Below are positions 18,212 through 25,764 of a stretch of DNA of 64,000 bases, piece by piece. Made by a program: the position numbers and the translations under genes. The notes below the pieces were generated by a model. The model ran no database searches. It was not told the origin of the DNA and saw nothing but the letters and a program-made list of their open reading frames with translations. Source of the stretch: Parashewanella curva (GTDB taxonomy: Bacteria > Pseudomonadota > Gammaproteobacteria > Enterobacterales > Shewanellaceae); assembly GCF_003675895.1 (NCBI RefSeq), contig NZ_ML014771.1, forward strand, positions 1 to 64,000, read 5' to 3'. Positions within the stretch are counted from its first letter, which is position 1, and each line of letters starts with the position of its first letter.

Positions 18212-18826
18212 ATGGTTAGGGATAAATCAAGACTAAACAAGGACAGTCATTTGAAGTTCATTTTTGTCGATGCAGAAAATATAGGGTTGCAAAAGGTTAA
18301 TTCAATTAAAGCATCTTTGACTGATAAGGTTTTTGTTTTTAGTAAAAATACCTCGGTGATAGAGCTATGTGAAAGCAAACTTTTTCAAGTCTTTTCTTGT
18401 TATCCTACAGGAACAAATCAAGCAGACTTTTATATCATCGGAAATCTTGTTGGAGTGTTAGCGTCACTGAGTGATGAGCAGAAAAAGCAGTGTCAGTTTG
18501 TGCTTTACAGTCAAGATAATGCTCTAGTTTTGGCTTTTGAATTTCAATGTAAGCTTCATAAAGTTTCCTGCACTGTTGCCCTTGAACCAAAGAGCATTGC
18601 AGCAATAGTTCCTCAGGCAATACCAAAAGAAAAAGCATCTAAAGCCAAAATCCTCAATTACTTCAAAAGACCAAGATTGGCCGAGTCTGTACGATCAATG
18701 GTTCAGTATACAAAGCCAGAATTTACACGGATTTTCAATGAATTTATTCGAGAAGAGCTGATAGTTAGGGATCCAAATAGCAAGAAAAAATGGATTTTAA
18801 AAGAAAGCATAAGTCAGATCGGTTGA
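18212..18826 (+). CDS. PIN/NYN-like nuclease with C-terminal helical domain
   Basis: A 204-residue protein. The first ~110 residues show the PIN-like/NYN pattern: Asp20 in FVDAENIG, Asp72 in NQADFYIIG, and Asp102 in YSQDNALV, a set of acidic residues at the expected strand ends for metal-dependent RNA cleavage. Residues about 140-204 look like a small winged-helix or helical domain (PEFTRIFNEFIREEL) ending in basic residues. It lies 54 bp after the UPF0158 gene, at the end of the tight operon. RNase activity is inferred from the residues. Confidence 0.72.
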   Translation: MVRDKSRLNKDSHLKFIFVDAENIGLQKVNSIKASLTDKVFVFSKNTSVIELCESKLFQVFSCYPTGTNQADFYIIGNLVGVLASLSDEQKKQCQFVLYSQDNALVLAFEFQCKLHKVSCTVALEPKSIAAIVPQAIPKEKASKAKILNYFKRPRLAESVRSMVQYTKPEFTRIFNEFIREELIVRDPNSKKKWILKESISQIG

Positions 18827-18881
18827 ACAAAAGTTATTCATTGGTAACTCCCAGTTAAATGAATTTTATAACGGATTTAAG

Positions 18882-19478
18882 ATGAAACCCCAAAACACAC
18901 CATCAGTTGCATCTTTGTTCGAAAATGGCTTAATTCAAGTCACCGGAGAACCTGAAAAAATTGAGGCATTCTCTCGATATATCTTCAACAAGCTGTTTTT
19001 GAGTAAAGTTGAAAGTACCTACGCTGCCGCAAACAGATTAGAGCCTAGTAGTGAAGAATTGACTGCATTTTCATGTCGGGCGCTCAGTGCAATTTATGCT
19101 TTACATAATCAGTTTTTGGATCTCAGAGAAACGTTTGGTGACACGACTGACCGCCCAGAAGAATTAGAAGGTATTGATAGTGAGAAGTATGTCATTCTAT
19201 CAAAGCCTTACTCTTTGTTTGCTAAAGCTGCTGCTGGGTCTGAGCATTTCCCAGAGTGGATTAAATTAAAGAATAGCCCTTTTGCGTTAAACGAAAATAA
19301 TCCAGTTATTAACGATCCGCAGTTTTGGCAAACCTTTCTTGATTCTCTTGCTGCCAATTTTATAAGCGCGGGGGAATCGGTGATCCAATTCACCGGAATA
19401 CGCAGTCATCGTTATTGTTTGTGTTGTTCGCCGAAATTGTTAACACTGCCATTGAATCTGTCGTTGATATACTCGTGA
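18882..19478 (+). CDS. Unrecognised protein with a repeat-derived C-terminus
   Basis: A 198-codon frame. The first ~168 residues look like a normal soluble protein (GLIQVTGEPEKIEAFSRYIF; helical middle). The last ~28 codons change character (RSHRYCLCCSPKLLTLPL), and the stop codon lies inside the left arm of a MITE-like inverted repeat beginning at 19468. This suggests the original 3' end was lost when repeat DNA arrived. I do not recognise the family. It is last in the direction of the defence-type operon, 55 bp after the nuclease gene. Confidence 0.6.
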   Translation: MKPQNTPSVASLFENGLIQVTGEPEKIEAFSRYIFNKLFLSKVESTYAAANRLEPSSEELTAFSCRALSAIYALHNQFLDLRETFGDTTDRPEELEGIDSEKYVILSKPYSLFAKAAAGSEHFPEWIKLKNSPFALNENNPVINDPQFWQTFLDSLAANFISAGESVIQFTGIRSHRYCLCCSPKLLTLPLNLSLIYS

Positions 19479-19766
19479 TACTTGAAGATGCAACTTTCAG
19501 GGCTTGTTCAGCGTTGCATTATTCTAGGCGTGAAAGTGAAGAACTAGCGGGCTAATTTAAGCTTTCACAACAAAGAAGAATCAATGCTGAAAAGCCCACG
19601 TAGTGCGAGTTTAATTGTCATTTATACTGCGTTACTTTCCCTTGAAATAGAAACGAAGTAACGACAGTTTTGTTTGTCGGTAATAACTATTACTACAGGA
19701 AAGTGCCTTGCCTAAATGGCAATTAATTCTCGCTGAAATCCTGCATCTTCAGGTATCACGAGTATA
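19468..19766. repeat. MITE-like element with 25-bp inverted ends
   Basis: TATACTCGTGATAC-T-TGAAGATGCA at 19468-19492 is matched in inverse at 19742-19766 with one mismatch. Inside is a second inverted pair, CGTTACTT at 19630-19637 and AAGTAACG at 19656-19663, followed by an inverse copy of the CTGTCGTTACTTCG motif seen at 55.3 and 62.4 kb. There is no transposase frame. The element fills most of the 547-bp gap 19479-20025; the remainder shows no gene. Confidence 0.7.
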
Positions 19767-20025
19767 GGATAGGTTACGAACACCATAATTTATCTGGACT
19801 CGCAAAGGATTTGGGATCTTTAGCGGTGATGCTTAGCTTTATAATCGCGATTTTTTGTTGGATAAATGTGATTTTTTTGAATTAGAGAATGAAGCATTTA
19901 CACTAATAATTTGAAAAAAATGAACAGCTTGAAATAAGCAAAGGTTACAAGCTGTTTCGAAAGACCATTAAACCTAAATTAATCCTCAGCCCTGCATAAG
20001 CCACCCTCACAGAGCTGAGTTTAAA

Positions 20026-22641
20026 TTATTTAAATTGCCATTTTAACCAACTTGATCTTGATTCTGGATATAATCTAAACGATTCATTTTCAGTTAATGC
20101 ATTATCTTTGCGGGTTAATTGCTCTGTGACCACTGAAATGCCACCGGCTAGTATATTTTCAAATGAACCAGTACTAAGATGAACTCCAGAAAAAAGCCCT
20201 GCGTCAATTTTAATTCCTGACTGCTCCCAAAAACGGCTAGATTTATTTATAAACTGGCGATATTTAGCGTTAATGTGAGCTTTAATACGTACATGGTTAC
20301 CATCCACAGCCAATTGATAACTATCAACTTTGCCTATTTTTATACCTCTAAAATAGATTCCTGTGCCAACCTGAATTGAACCAAGCTGTGACTTAACTAA
20401 TACGATGGCAGCTGCGCCCTTTGGAGTTAAAGATAAAGCCTCTTTAGAAAGCTCACCTGTAAATACATGGGCGGATTGACTTGATTGCCCAGGAACTGCA
20501 CTTACATATGCGCCAGAGATTAAAGTTTCTGGTGATTTAATGCCTGCCAGAGAGATTTGAGCATCAACAATATAGAATTTAGTATCTTTACGTTTGAAAT
20601 GCTTAGCGAATCTTGAATAGAGGAAAGCCGTTGCAGTAATGGTATTCAAGTCTTCATTGAGACGAACGGCTTCCACTGAACCTATAGAATGATTTTGGTA
20701 CTTAATTGCTGCACCTTTGGCAAGACGTGTACCCGTTCGAAATATTATTTCAATTGGAGTTGCTTGCGCCATTGCCAATTCTTTGTTGGCATAAAGGGGC
20801 TTGCGTTTAAGTTTTGAAGCAGTCTCTGCTAATCCTAGACTTACACTACCTTTTAGAGCGCCTTGAAGTGGTGCTACATCGAGTTTTATGCCAGAAAGGT
20901 TAGCATCAACTGATAAAGCACTGTTTCTCCAAAATACCGTTTTGTTATTGATTAGACTATTAAACTTCTTTTGAATCGCCAATTTAATGTCAAATCGATC
21001 GTTTTGCTTTGCCCAACGTACATTTTCAACAATACCGATTTGCATTTTTTTATAATATATTGGTGAACCAGACTGTAAATCTGCAGCATCGGAGCTATTA
21101 AGAGTGATATAGCGATACAGATGTTTATTAGCTGATTTTTGAGCGTCTTCTTGAGAAGCGAATAGATTAAATTGACTTACGAACTTATTCGAGCTTTTTA
21201 AATCTGTTTCTAGATTGATGGCTCCTGAAATAGCTGAAGGTAAATCAGAAGTTTTTACCGAAACATTGTCGAGTGAAGCTTTAACCTCAAGGGCTGATTG
21301 AGGTACAAAATAATGCCCAGATTTGAGCAGAGGCTTGAATTCAGGATAAATTTCAGCAGAAATATTTACCTGCTGAAAGTTTTTACTAAGACTTACAGAA
21401 GAAATTTTGCCTATTTTCACGTTGCGATATTTTATCGCTGCATTTTCTTTCAGCCCAAAGTTCTGAGAGCTTGCTATTTCAATCTTGACGCTTTTTTGCT
21501 TTGCGATTTCAGGTGTAGAAGTTAATAAAGGGTATTTGAGTTTACTAGGTCCTGTTCCCGGGAAAAACTCGACAACAGGGCCTGTTATTAAACGCTCAGG
21601 ATGTTTAAATTCGGAAAGGGATAAGTCTGCACCAGCTAGCCAAAATTTAGCACTTCCAGTAAGTAGATTCGCATATTGATATTTAATACGAGCACCAAGT
21701 TCAACACCTTTATCAGTAATTCTTTTACCACTGATTTGACCAATTGCTACACCACGATAAACAATCATGCTGCCTTTATTTAAACCATGAGAGTCATTAC
21801 TTGTTAAAGTGAAGGACTTTCCTCCAAGTGCTTCTTCTTTTGAATCAAATAAGTTGTATATATGACCAGATTCAGCCATAGAGCTATCTTTAGGCGAGCT
21901 GAAAGTAATACCACCTTCAATAATTGACGCAAGGCTTTCTGCTTCAAGTTTTACACCAGCCAGTGACGCATCCAGCTTTAGTCCAGATATATTCCAAAAT
22001 TTTGAATCTTGTTTAATTAAGTTGGTGAACCGTTTTTGAATAAATACGCTGATTGATACTCTATCTGCATTATCTAAGCGATAACTCACAACTTTTCCGA
22101 CAGGTATCTGACGATAAAAAATATGTGCACCGATATCTATAGAGCCTAAATCTTCAGCATATAGCGTTAATAGCATACCTTCACTTGCTGGCATTTGTGG
22201 TGGTGCTTCAGGCACAGCTTCAAAATCAGTCCGTTTATCACCTTTACCAGGTTTTAAAGCAATATAATTTCCTGAAAATAAGGTATCTAAGCCTTCAATT
22301 TTCGTGATACTTGCTTTAGGGCTAACCAACCAAAATTGGGTTTTATCTTTAAGGAAAGGTTGACCACGATAATTCATATTTACCGTTACGATGACGCCTT
22401 TTCGTTGTTCATCAATGGCGATGTCAGTGACATGACCAACATTCACGCCTTGGTAGTTAACGAGTGTCTTACCAATCTGAATTCCAGTAGCAGTTGGGAA
22501 GTGAATGGTAATTTCTTCACCTGCATCCTTGATGCCTTTTACAATGAGCCAAGCGCCAAGTAATAAAGCAACAGCAGGTAGAAGCCAGACTGGTGAGAAT
22601 AATTTCTTTTTAACTATTTTTGGTGGTTCTGTTTGAGTCAT
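20026..22641 (-). CDS. letB: LetB/YebT-type MCE lipid-transport protein
   Basis: An 871-residue MCE protein, close to the length of E. coli LetB (YebT), which builds a seven-ring periplasmic tunnel for lipid movement between inner and outer membrane. One N-terminal transmembrane helix (about 14-37) anchors it. Repeated MCE units are visible by the recurring pattern (V/I)xYxG(V/I)xIGxV or KY(R/Q)NxxIGxV, for example KTLVNYQGVNVGHV, IFYRQIPVGKVV, IVYRGVAIGQI, IKYRNVKIGKI, IYYKKMQIGIV, IKYQNHSIGSV and IYFRGIKIGKV: seven units. It overlaps the upstream gene by 32 bp, indicating translational coupling. Confidence 0.93.
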   Translation of the reverse strand: MTQTEPPKIVKKKLFSPVWLLPAVALLLGAWLIVKGIKDAGEEITIHFPTATGIQIGKTLVNYQGVNVGHVTDIAIDEQRKGVIVTVNMNYRGQPFLKDKTQFWLVSPKASITKIEGLDTLFSGNYIALKPGKGDKRTDFEAVPEAPPQMPASEGMLLTLYAEDLGSIDIGAHIFYRQIPVGKVVSYRLDNADRVSISVFIQKRFTNLIKQDSKFWNISGLKLDASLAGVKLEAESLASIIEGGITFSSPKDSSMAESGHIYNLFDSKEEALGGKSFTLTSNDSHGLNKGSMIVYRGVAIGQISGKRITDKGVELGARIKYQYANLLTGSAKFWLAGADLSLSEFKHPERLITGPVVEFFPGTGPSKLKYPLLTSTPEIAKQKSVKIEIASSQNFGLKENAAIKYRNVKIGKISSVSLSKNFQQVNISAEIYPEFKPLLKSGHYFVPQSALEVKASLDNVSVKTSDLPSAISGAINLETDLKSSNKFVSQFNLFASQEDAQKSANKHLYRYITLNSSDAADLQSGSPIYYKKMQIGIVENVRWAKQNDRFDIKLAIQKKFNSLINNKTVFWRNSALSVDANLSGIKLDVAPLQGALKGSVSLGLAETASKLKRKPLYANKELAMAQATPIEIIFRTGTRLAKGAAIKYQNHSIGSVEAVRLNEDLNTITATAFLYSRFAKHFKRKDTKFYIVDAQISLAGIKSPETLISGAYVSAVPGQSSQSAHVFTGELSKEALSLTPKGAAAIVLVKSQLGSIQVGTGIYFRGIKIGKVDSYQLAVDGNHVRIKAHINAKYRQFINKSSRFWEQSGIKIDAGLFSGVHLSTGSFENILAGGISVVTEQLTRKDNALTENESFRLYPESRSSWLKWQFK

Positions 22642-23308
22642 GCTTGTTTTCCATTCGATCCCAAAGGAGTCGTGTGTCCAATACTTTTGCAGCTAACTGA
22701 GTGAATAAAATCACCAAAGCGAAGGGGGTGGCTGCGATCCCGGGTTTTGCGTCTAAGAGTTGACCCATATTAACCAATGCTACAGTGAGCGATATAACGC
22801 ACAAATCAAGCATAGACCAACGGCCAATCCATTCAATAATATGAAAGCCTTTCATCAAAAAACGCTTTGATAAAGGTAAGTTGAAACTGATTGCAGATAA
22901 ATAAGTCGCTAAGCCAATAATTTTTAACCAAGGCACAAGAATACTTGCAATAAAAAGAATGATTGCAATGGGAATCATGCCTAGGTGAATGGTGTGTAAA
23001 ATACCTGAGAAAATAGTATCGTGCGTTACTCTACCTTGCTTAGTAATGATACTAATCGGATAGATATTGGCAGGGATCAGTAAAATTGCTGCTGTTATCA
23101 AAAAAGCCCAAGCTTTTTGTAAGCTGGATTCATCACGTATGGCTAATTCGCTGTCACAACGAGGGCAGTATTCAAGCTCATCTGAGCAAACCATTTTACA
23201 TTTTGGGCAGCTCAATAAGTTTAAATGGTTACCTTGTGCCATTTCATGGTAAGACGGCTTATTGGGATTCATGTAACTGCTCCCACATGTAATCAATATT
23301 GTATTCAC
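22610..23308 (-). CDS. LetA/PqiA-like membrane protein, second half
   Basis: A 232-residue integral membrane protein with an N-terminal zinc ribbon (CPKC near residue 35, CPRC near 50) and four hydrophobic helices, one PqiA module. E. coli LetA (YebS) holds two such modules in one chain of about 430 residues; here this is the second module as a separate gene. Possible starts are ATG 23308 (50-bp overlap with the upstream gene), 23272 or 23242; 23272 or 23242 would give less overlap. LetA works with LetB in lipid transport at the inner membrane. Confidence 0.88.
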   Translation of the reverse strand: MNTILITCGSSYMNPNKPSYHEMAQGNHLNLLSCPKCKMVCSDELEYCPRCDSELAIRDESSLQKAWAFLITAAILLIPANIYPISIITKQGRVTHDTIFSGILHTIHLGMIPIAIILFIASILVPWLKIIGLATYLSAISFNLPLSKRFLMKGFHIIEWIGRWSMLDLCVISLTVALVNMGQLLDAKPGIAATPFALVILFTQLAAKVLDTRLLWDRMENKHDSNRTTKNS

Positions 23309-23927
23309 GTTGTAAAAATAACATTAGAATAAATAGCATTACATAGCAAAAAGTGCCGATCCCCATATAAATATCTGCAAAGTCTCCCAAATTAAAAGCT
23401 GTAACAAACATGCTAATGACATAAATCTCAGGCATCGAAAATTGCTTAATAAGTAGGTGTTTTTTTAATATAGAGCGAAAATACTTCCGCAATATCGGCT
23501 TATGAAGACCATGTTTTACTATCAAAACTTGAAGTAGTATTGAAACCAATAATGCCGCTGGCGCTACAATTGCACCCAATGCCACTGCAATCCCGACAAT
23601 ATAATAACCTTGTTTGATAACAGAGTACGCACCTTCCCACACAGTAGAGGTTCTAATGCTTCCAAAGAAGTGAAGCTCAAGTACAGGGTAAAAATTAGCT
23701 GGTATGTACAAAAGTAGCGCGGTAATACATAACGCTAAGACACCATTTATAGTGCAAAACGGTTTGGCATATAGGGCGCTATGGCAACGAGGGCAAAGAG
23801 CTCTAACATTGGCTGGCAGGGCTTGGCGGCTTACTGCAACATCGCAAGATTGACACAAAATTATAGATTGAAGCTTAGGTGTATCAGAGTCGCTCACCTG
23901 TAATATCCAACTAACAGTAAATTCCAA
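23259..23927 (-). CDS. LetA/PqiA-like membrane protein, first half
   Basis: A 222-residue PqiA-family protein: zinc ribbon CQSC ... CPRC (residues about 25-47), then four transmembrane helices. It is the first gene of the three-gene letA1-letA2-letB unit, and its 3' end overlaps the next start, so the two half-LetA proteins are probably made together and pair. The same gene order next to msrC, proQ and prc is seen in enterobacteria, supporting orthology with yebS-yebT. Confidence 0.88.
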   Translation of the reverse strand: MEFTVSWILQVSDSDTPKLQSIILCQSCDVAVSRQALPANVRALCPRCHSALYAKPFCTINGVLALCITALLLYIPANFYPVLELHFFGSIRTSTVWEGAYSVIKQGYYIVGIAVALGAIVAPAALLVSILLQVLIVKHGLHKPILRKYFRSILKKHLLIKQFSMPEIYVISMFVTAFNLGDFADIYMGIGTFCYVMLFILMLFLQREYNIDYMWEQLHESQ

Positions 23928-24027
23928 TGATTTAATAATAACAAAGATTTCTCAATTGGGAGTAAGTAAATCGTAACAACTTTTTTATGAAAGGTTGCAA
24001 TAATCTCAAGGTTTTGCGACTCTATTA

Positions 24028-24043
24028 CTGTTCATAAATACAG
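24028..24043 (+). promoter_or_regulatory. LexA (SOS) box upstream of yebG
   Basis: CTGT-TCATAAAT-ACAG is a perfect CTGT-N8-ACAG LexA operator ending 12 bp before the yebG start codon, where a bound repressor would block the promoter or early elongation. YebG is a known SOS gene in E. coli, so regulation is conserved. Confidence 0.9.
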
Positions 24044-24055
24044 TGTGAGGAAATC

Positions 24056-24331
24056 ATGGCCGTAATTACTCAGTTTGTGGTGGTTAGAGAAGGTGTTGAA
24101 AAAATGACATTTACGACAAAAAAAGAAGCTGATGCATACGATAAAATGTTGGATATAGCCGACAGTCTTGTACCTTTTCTAGAAAATTCCAAAATTGAGA
24201 TGCAAGAAAAATCCCTCGAAGATATGGCTTACTATTTAGCTTCTAATAAAGATGATTTACTATCCCTGCTTAAGGGTGGTACAGCAATAAAGTCGCCTGT
24301 GAAAAAAGCCGAAAAGAAAAAAGCGGCATAA
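24056..24331 (+). CDS. yebG: YebG family DNA-damage-inducible protein
   Basis: A 91-residue protein matching YebG: MAVITQFVVVREG, then the diagnostic KMTFTTKKEADAYDKMLD stretch, and a lysine-rich tail (KKAEKKKAA). In E. coli yebG is induced by DNA damage through LexA; its exact function is unknown. A GAGG Shine-Dalgarno and a perfect LexA box lie directly upstream. It is transcribed away from the letA genes. Confidence 0.93.
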   Translation: MAVITQFVVVREGVEKMTFTTKKEADAYDKMLDIADSLVPFLENSKIEMQEKSLEDMAYYLASNKDDLLSLLKGGTAIKSPVKKAEKKKAA

Positions 24332-24365
24332 TAGAAATCCATAGATAAAATCAGTAGAGAGAATT

Positions 24366-24824
24366 ATGAAATCAGAGTTTTATGACACCCTGAATCGACA
24401 AGTATTAGCTTTGTTTGAAGGTGAGACCAACCAAGTCGCAGCTATGGCGAACTTTTCTGCATTATTAAACGAACATCTAGAGACTATTAACTGGGTTGGT
24501 TTTTACCTAATAGAAAATGAGCAATTGGTATTAGGCCCTTTTCAAGGAAAAGTTGCGTGTGTAAGAATTCCTTTAGGGCGAGGTGTTTGTGGTACAGCAG
24601 CGGCGGAAAATGTTACTCAACGTATTGCCGACGTTCATCAATTTGAAGGTCATATCGCTTGTGATTCTGCCAGTAATTCCGAAATTGTTATTCCTTTTAG
24701 AAATGGAAATGAGGTAGTAGGGGTATTAGATATTGATAGTCCGATATTTTCTCGTTTTGATGAAGAAGACCAAAAAGGCCTAGAGTTATTGTTAAAAAGC
24801 CTAGAATCTTGCCTATTCGCATAA
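24366..24824 (+). CDS. msrC: Free methionine-(R)-sulfoxide reductase (GAF domain)
   Basis: A 152-residue single GAF-domain enzyme (YebR/fRMsr) that reduces free methionine-R-sulfoxide. The three conserved cysteines are visible in KVACVRIPLG, GRGVCGTAAA and GHIACDSASNSEIV. It sits 34 bp after yebG and close to proQ, prc and the letAB genes, the same neighbourhood as yebR in E. coli. Confidence 0.94.
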   Translation: MKSEFYDTLNRQVLALFEGETNQVAAMANFSALLNEHLETINWVGFYLIENEQLVLGPFQGKVACVRIPLGRGVCGTAAAENVTQRIADVHQFEGHIACDSASNSEIVIPFRNGNEVVGVLDIDSPIFSRFDEEDQKGLELLLKSLESCLFA

Positions 24825-25071
24825 AAAATATTCGCAATTTAATAAATCATGGTCGCAATTGTTCAGATGCACCTTATAATAGGCGGCTTGCTTGGGTAGT
24901 TCTCAAAAGTTAGCCAACGCAAATTAATAACAGTTTTATGCTTTATGATTACAGCTAATGATCTGAAATATAATCATAAAGTTTATTGAACAGTAAGCTT
25001 TAAGATAAACGACCTAGGCCGATTTACATAGATAATATGCGGCTAATGTCCTTGTAAACGTGGAAGTTATA

Positions 25072-25740
25072 ATGGAATCAACAGATAAGTTGACCGACAC
25101 AAATGCCATTTTGGCTTATTTATACGAGACTTTTCCTCAGTGTTTTATTGCTGAAGGTGAAGCAAAGCCATTAAAAATTGGTTTATTTCAAGATTTAGCT
25201 GAAAAACTGGCAGAAGAGTCAAAAATCAGTAAGACTCAATTAAGAGTTGCTTTACGCCGCTATACCAGTAGCTGGCGTTATCTGAAAAGCATTAAGCAAG
25301 GCGCAGTGCGTGTTGATCTTGATGGTAATGCTTGTGGTGAGCTAGAAGAGCAGCATATTGAGCATGCGCAAAAGACGCTTAAAGAAAGCCAAGAGCGTGC
25401 AAAAGAAAGACGCAAGCAACGTGAAGCTAAAGCTGCAGAGCAGCGTGGTGATGGCGCTGACAAAAAAGCAGGTCCTAGAAATAATACCAAACGTCCGAGA
25501 AAAGATCGTAACTTCAAACAAGTTCAATCTAAATCGAGCCGTCCAAATAAAAAAGCAGAACCAGCGGTTAATCTAGTACAGGCTGAGTTGGATCAATTAG
25601 CAAAAGAACAACGTGTCAATGTTAAGTTAGGGAAGTCTCCAGTTAAGGGAACCATTTCTGACATAAATAAAGATGATGTGACTGTTCATCTTGACAGTGG
25701 TTTAACGGTTAAAGTGAAAGCCGAACATATTTTGCTGTAA
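25072..25740 (+). CDS. proQ: RNA chaperone ProQ
   Basis: A 222-residue ProQ/FinO protein. It has an N-terminal FinO RNA-binding domain (TFPQCFIAEGEAKPLKIGLF, then RVALRRYTSSWRYL), a basic linker rich in Lys, Arg and Gln (about 100-165) and a C-terminal Tudor-like domain ending VKVKAEHILL. It is a global small-RNA and mRNA 3'-end binding protein. A GTG at 25060 is in frame, but ATG 25072 fits the family start and has GGAAG ahead of it. It is followed after 24 bp by prc, as in E. coli. Confidence 0.95.
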   Translation: MESTDKLTDTNAILAYLYETFPQCFIAEGEAKPLKIGLFQDLAEKLAEESKISKTQLRVALRRYTSSWRYLKSIKQGAVRVDLDGNACGELEEQHIEHAQKTLKESQERAKERRKQREAKAAEQRGDGADKKAGPRNNTKRPRKDRNFKQVQSKSSRPNKKAEPAVNLVQAELDQLAKEQRVNVKLGKSPVKGTISDINKDDVTVHLDSGLTVKVKAEHILL

Positions 25741-25764
25741 CAGAAACAAAGGAGTAACTTGTTG

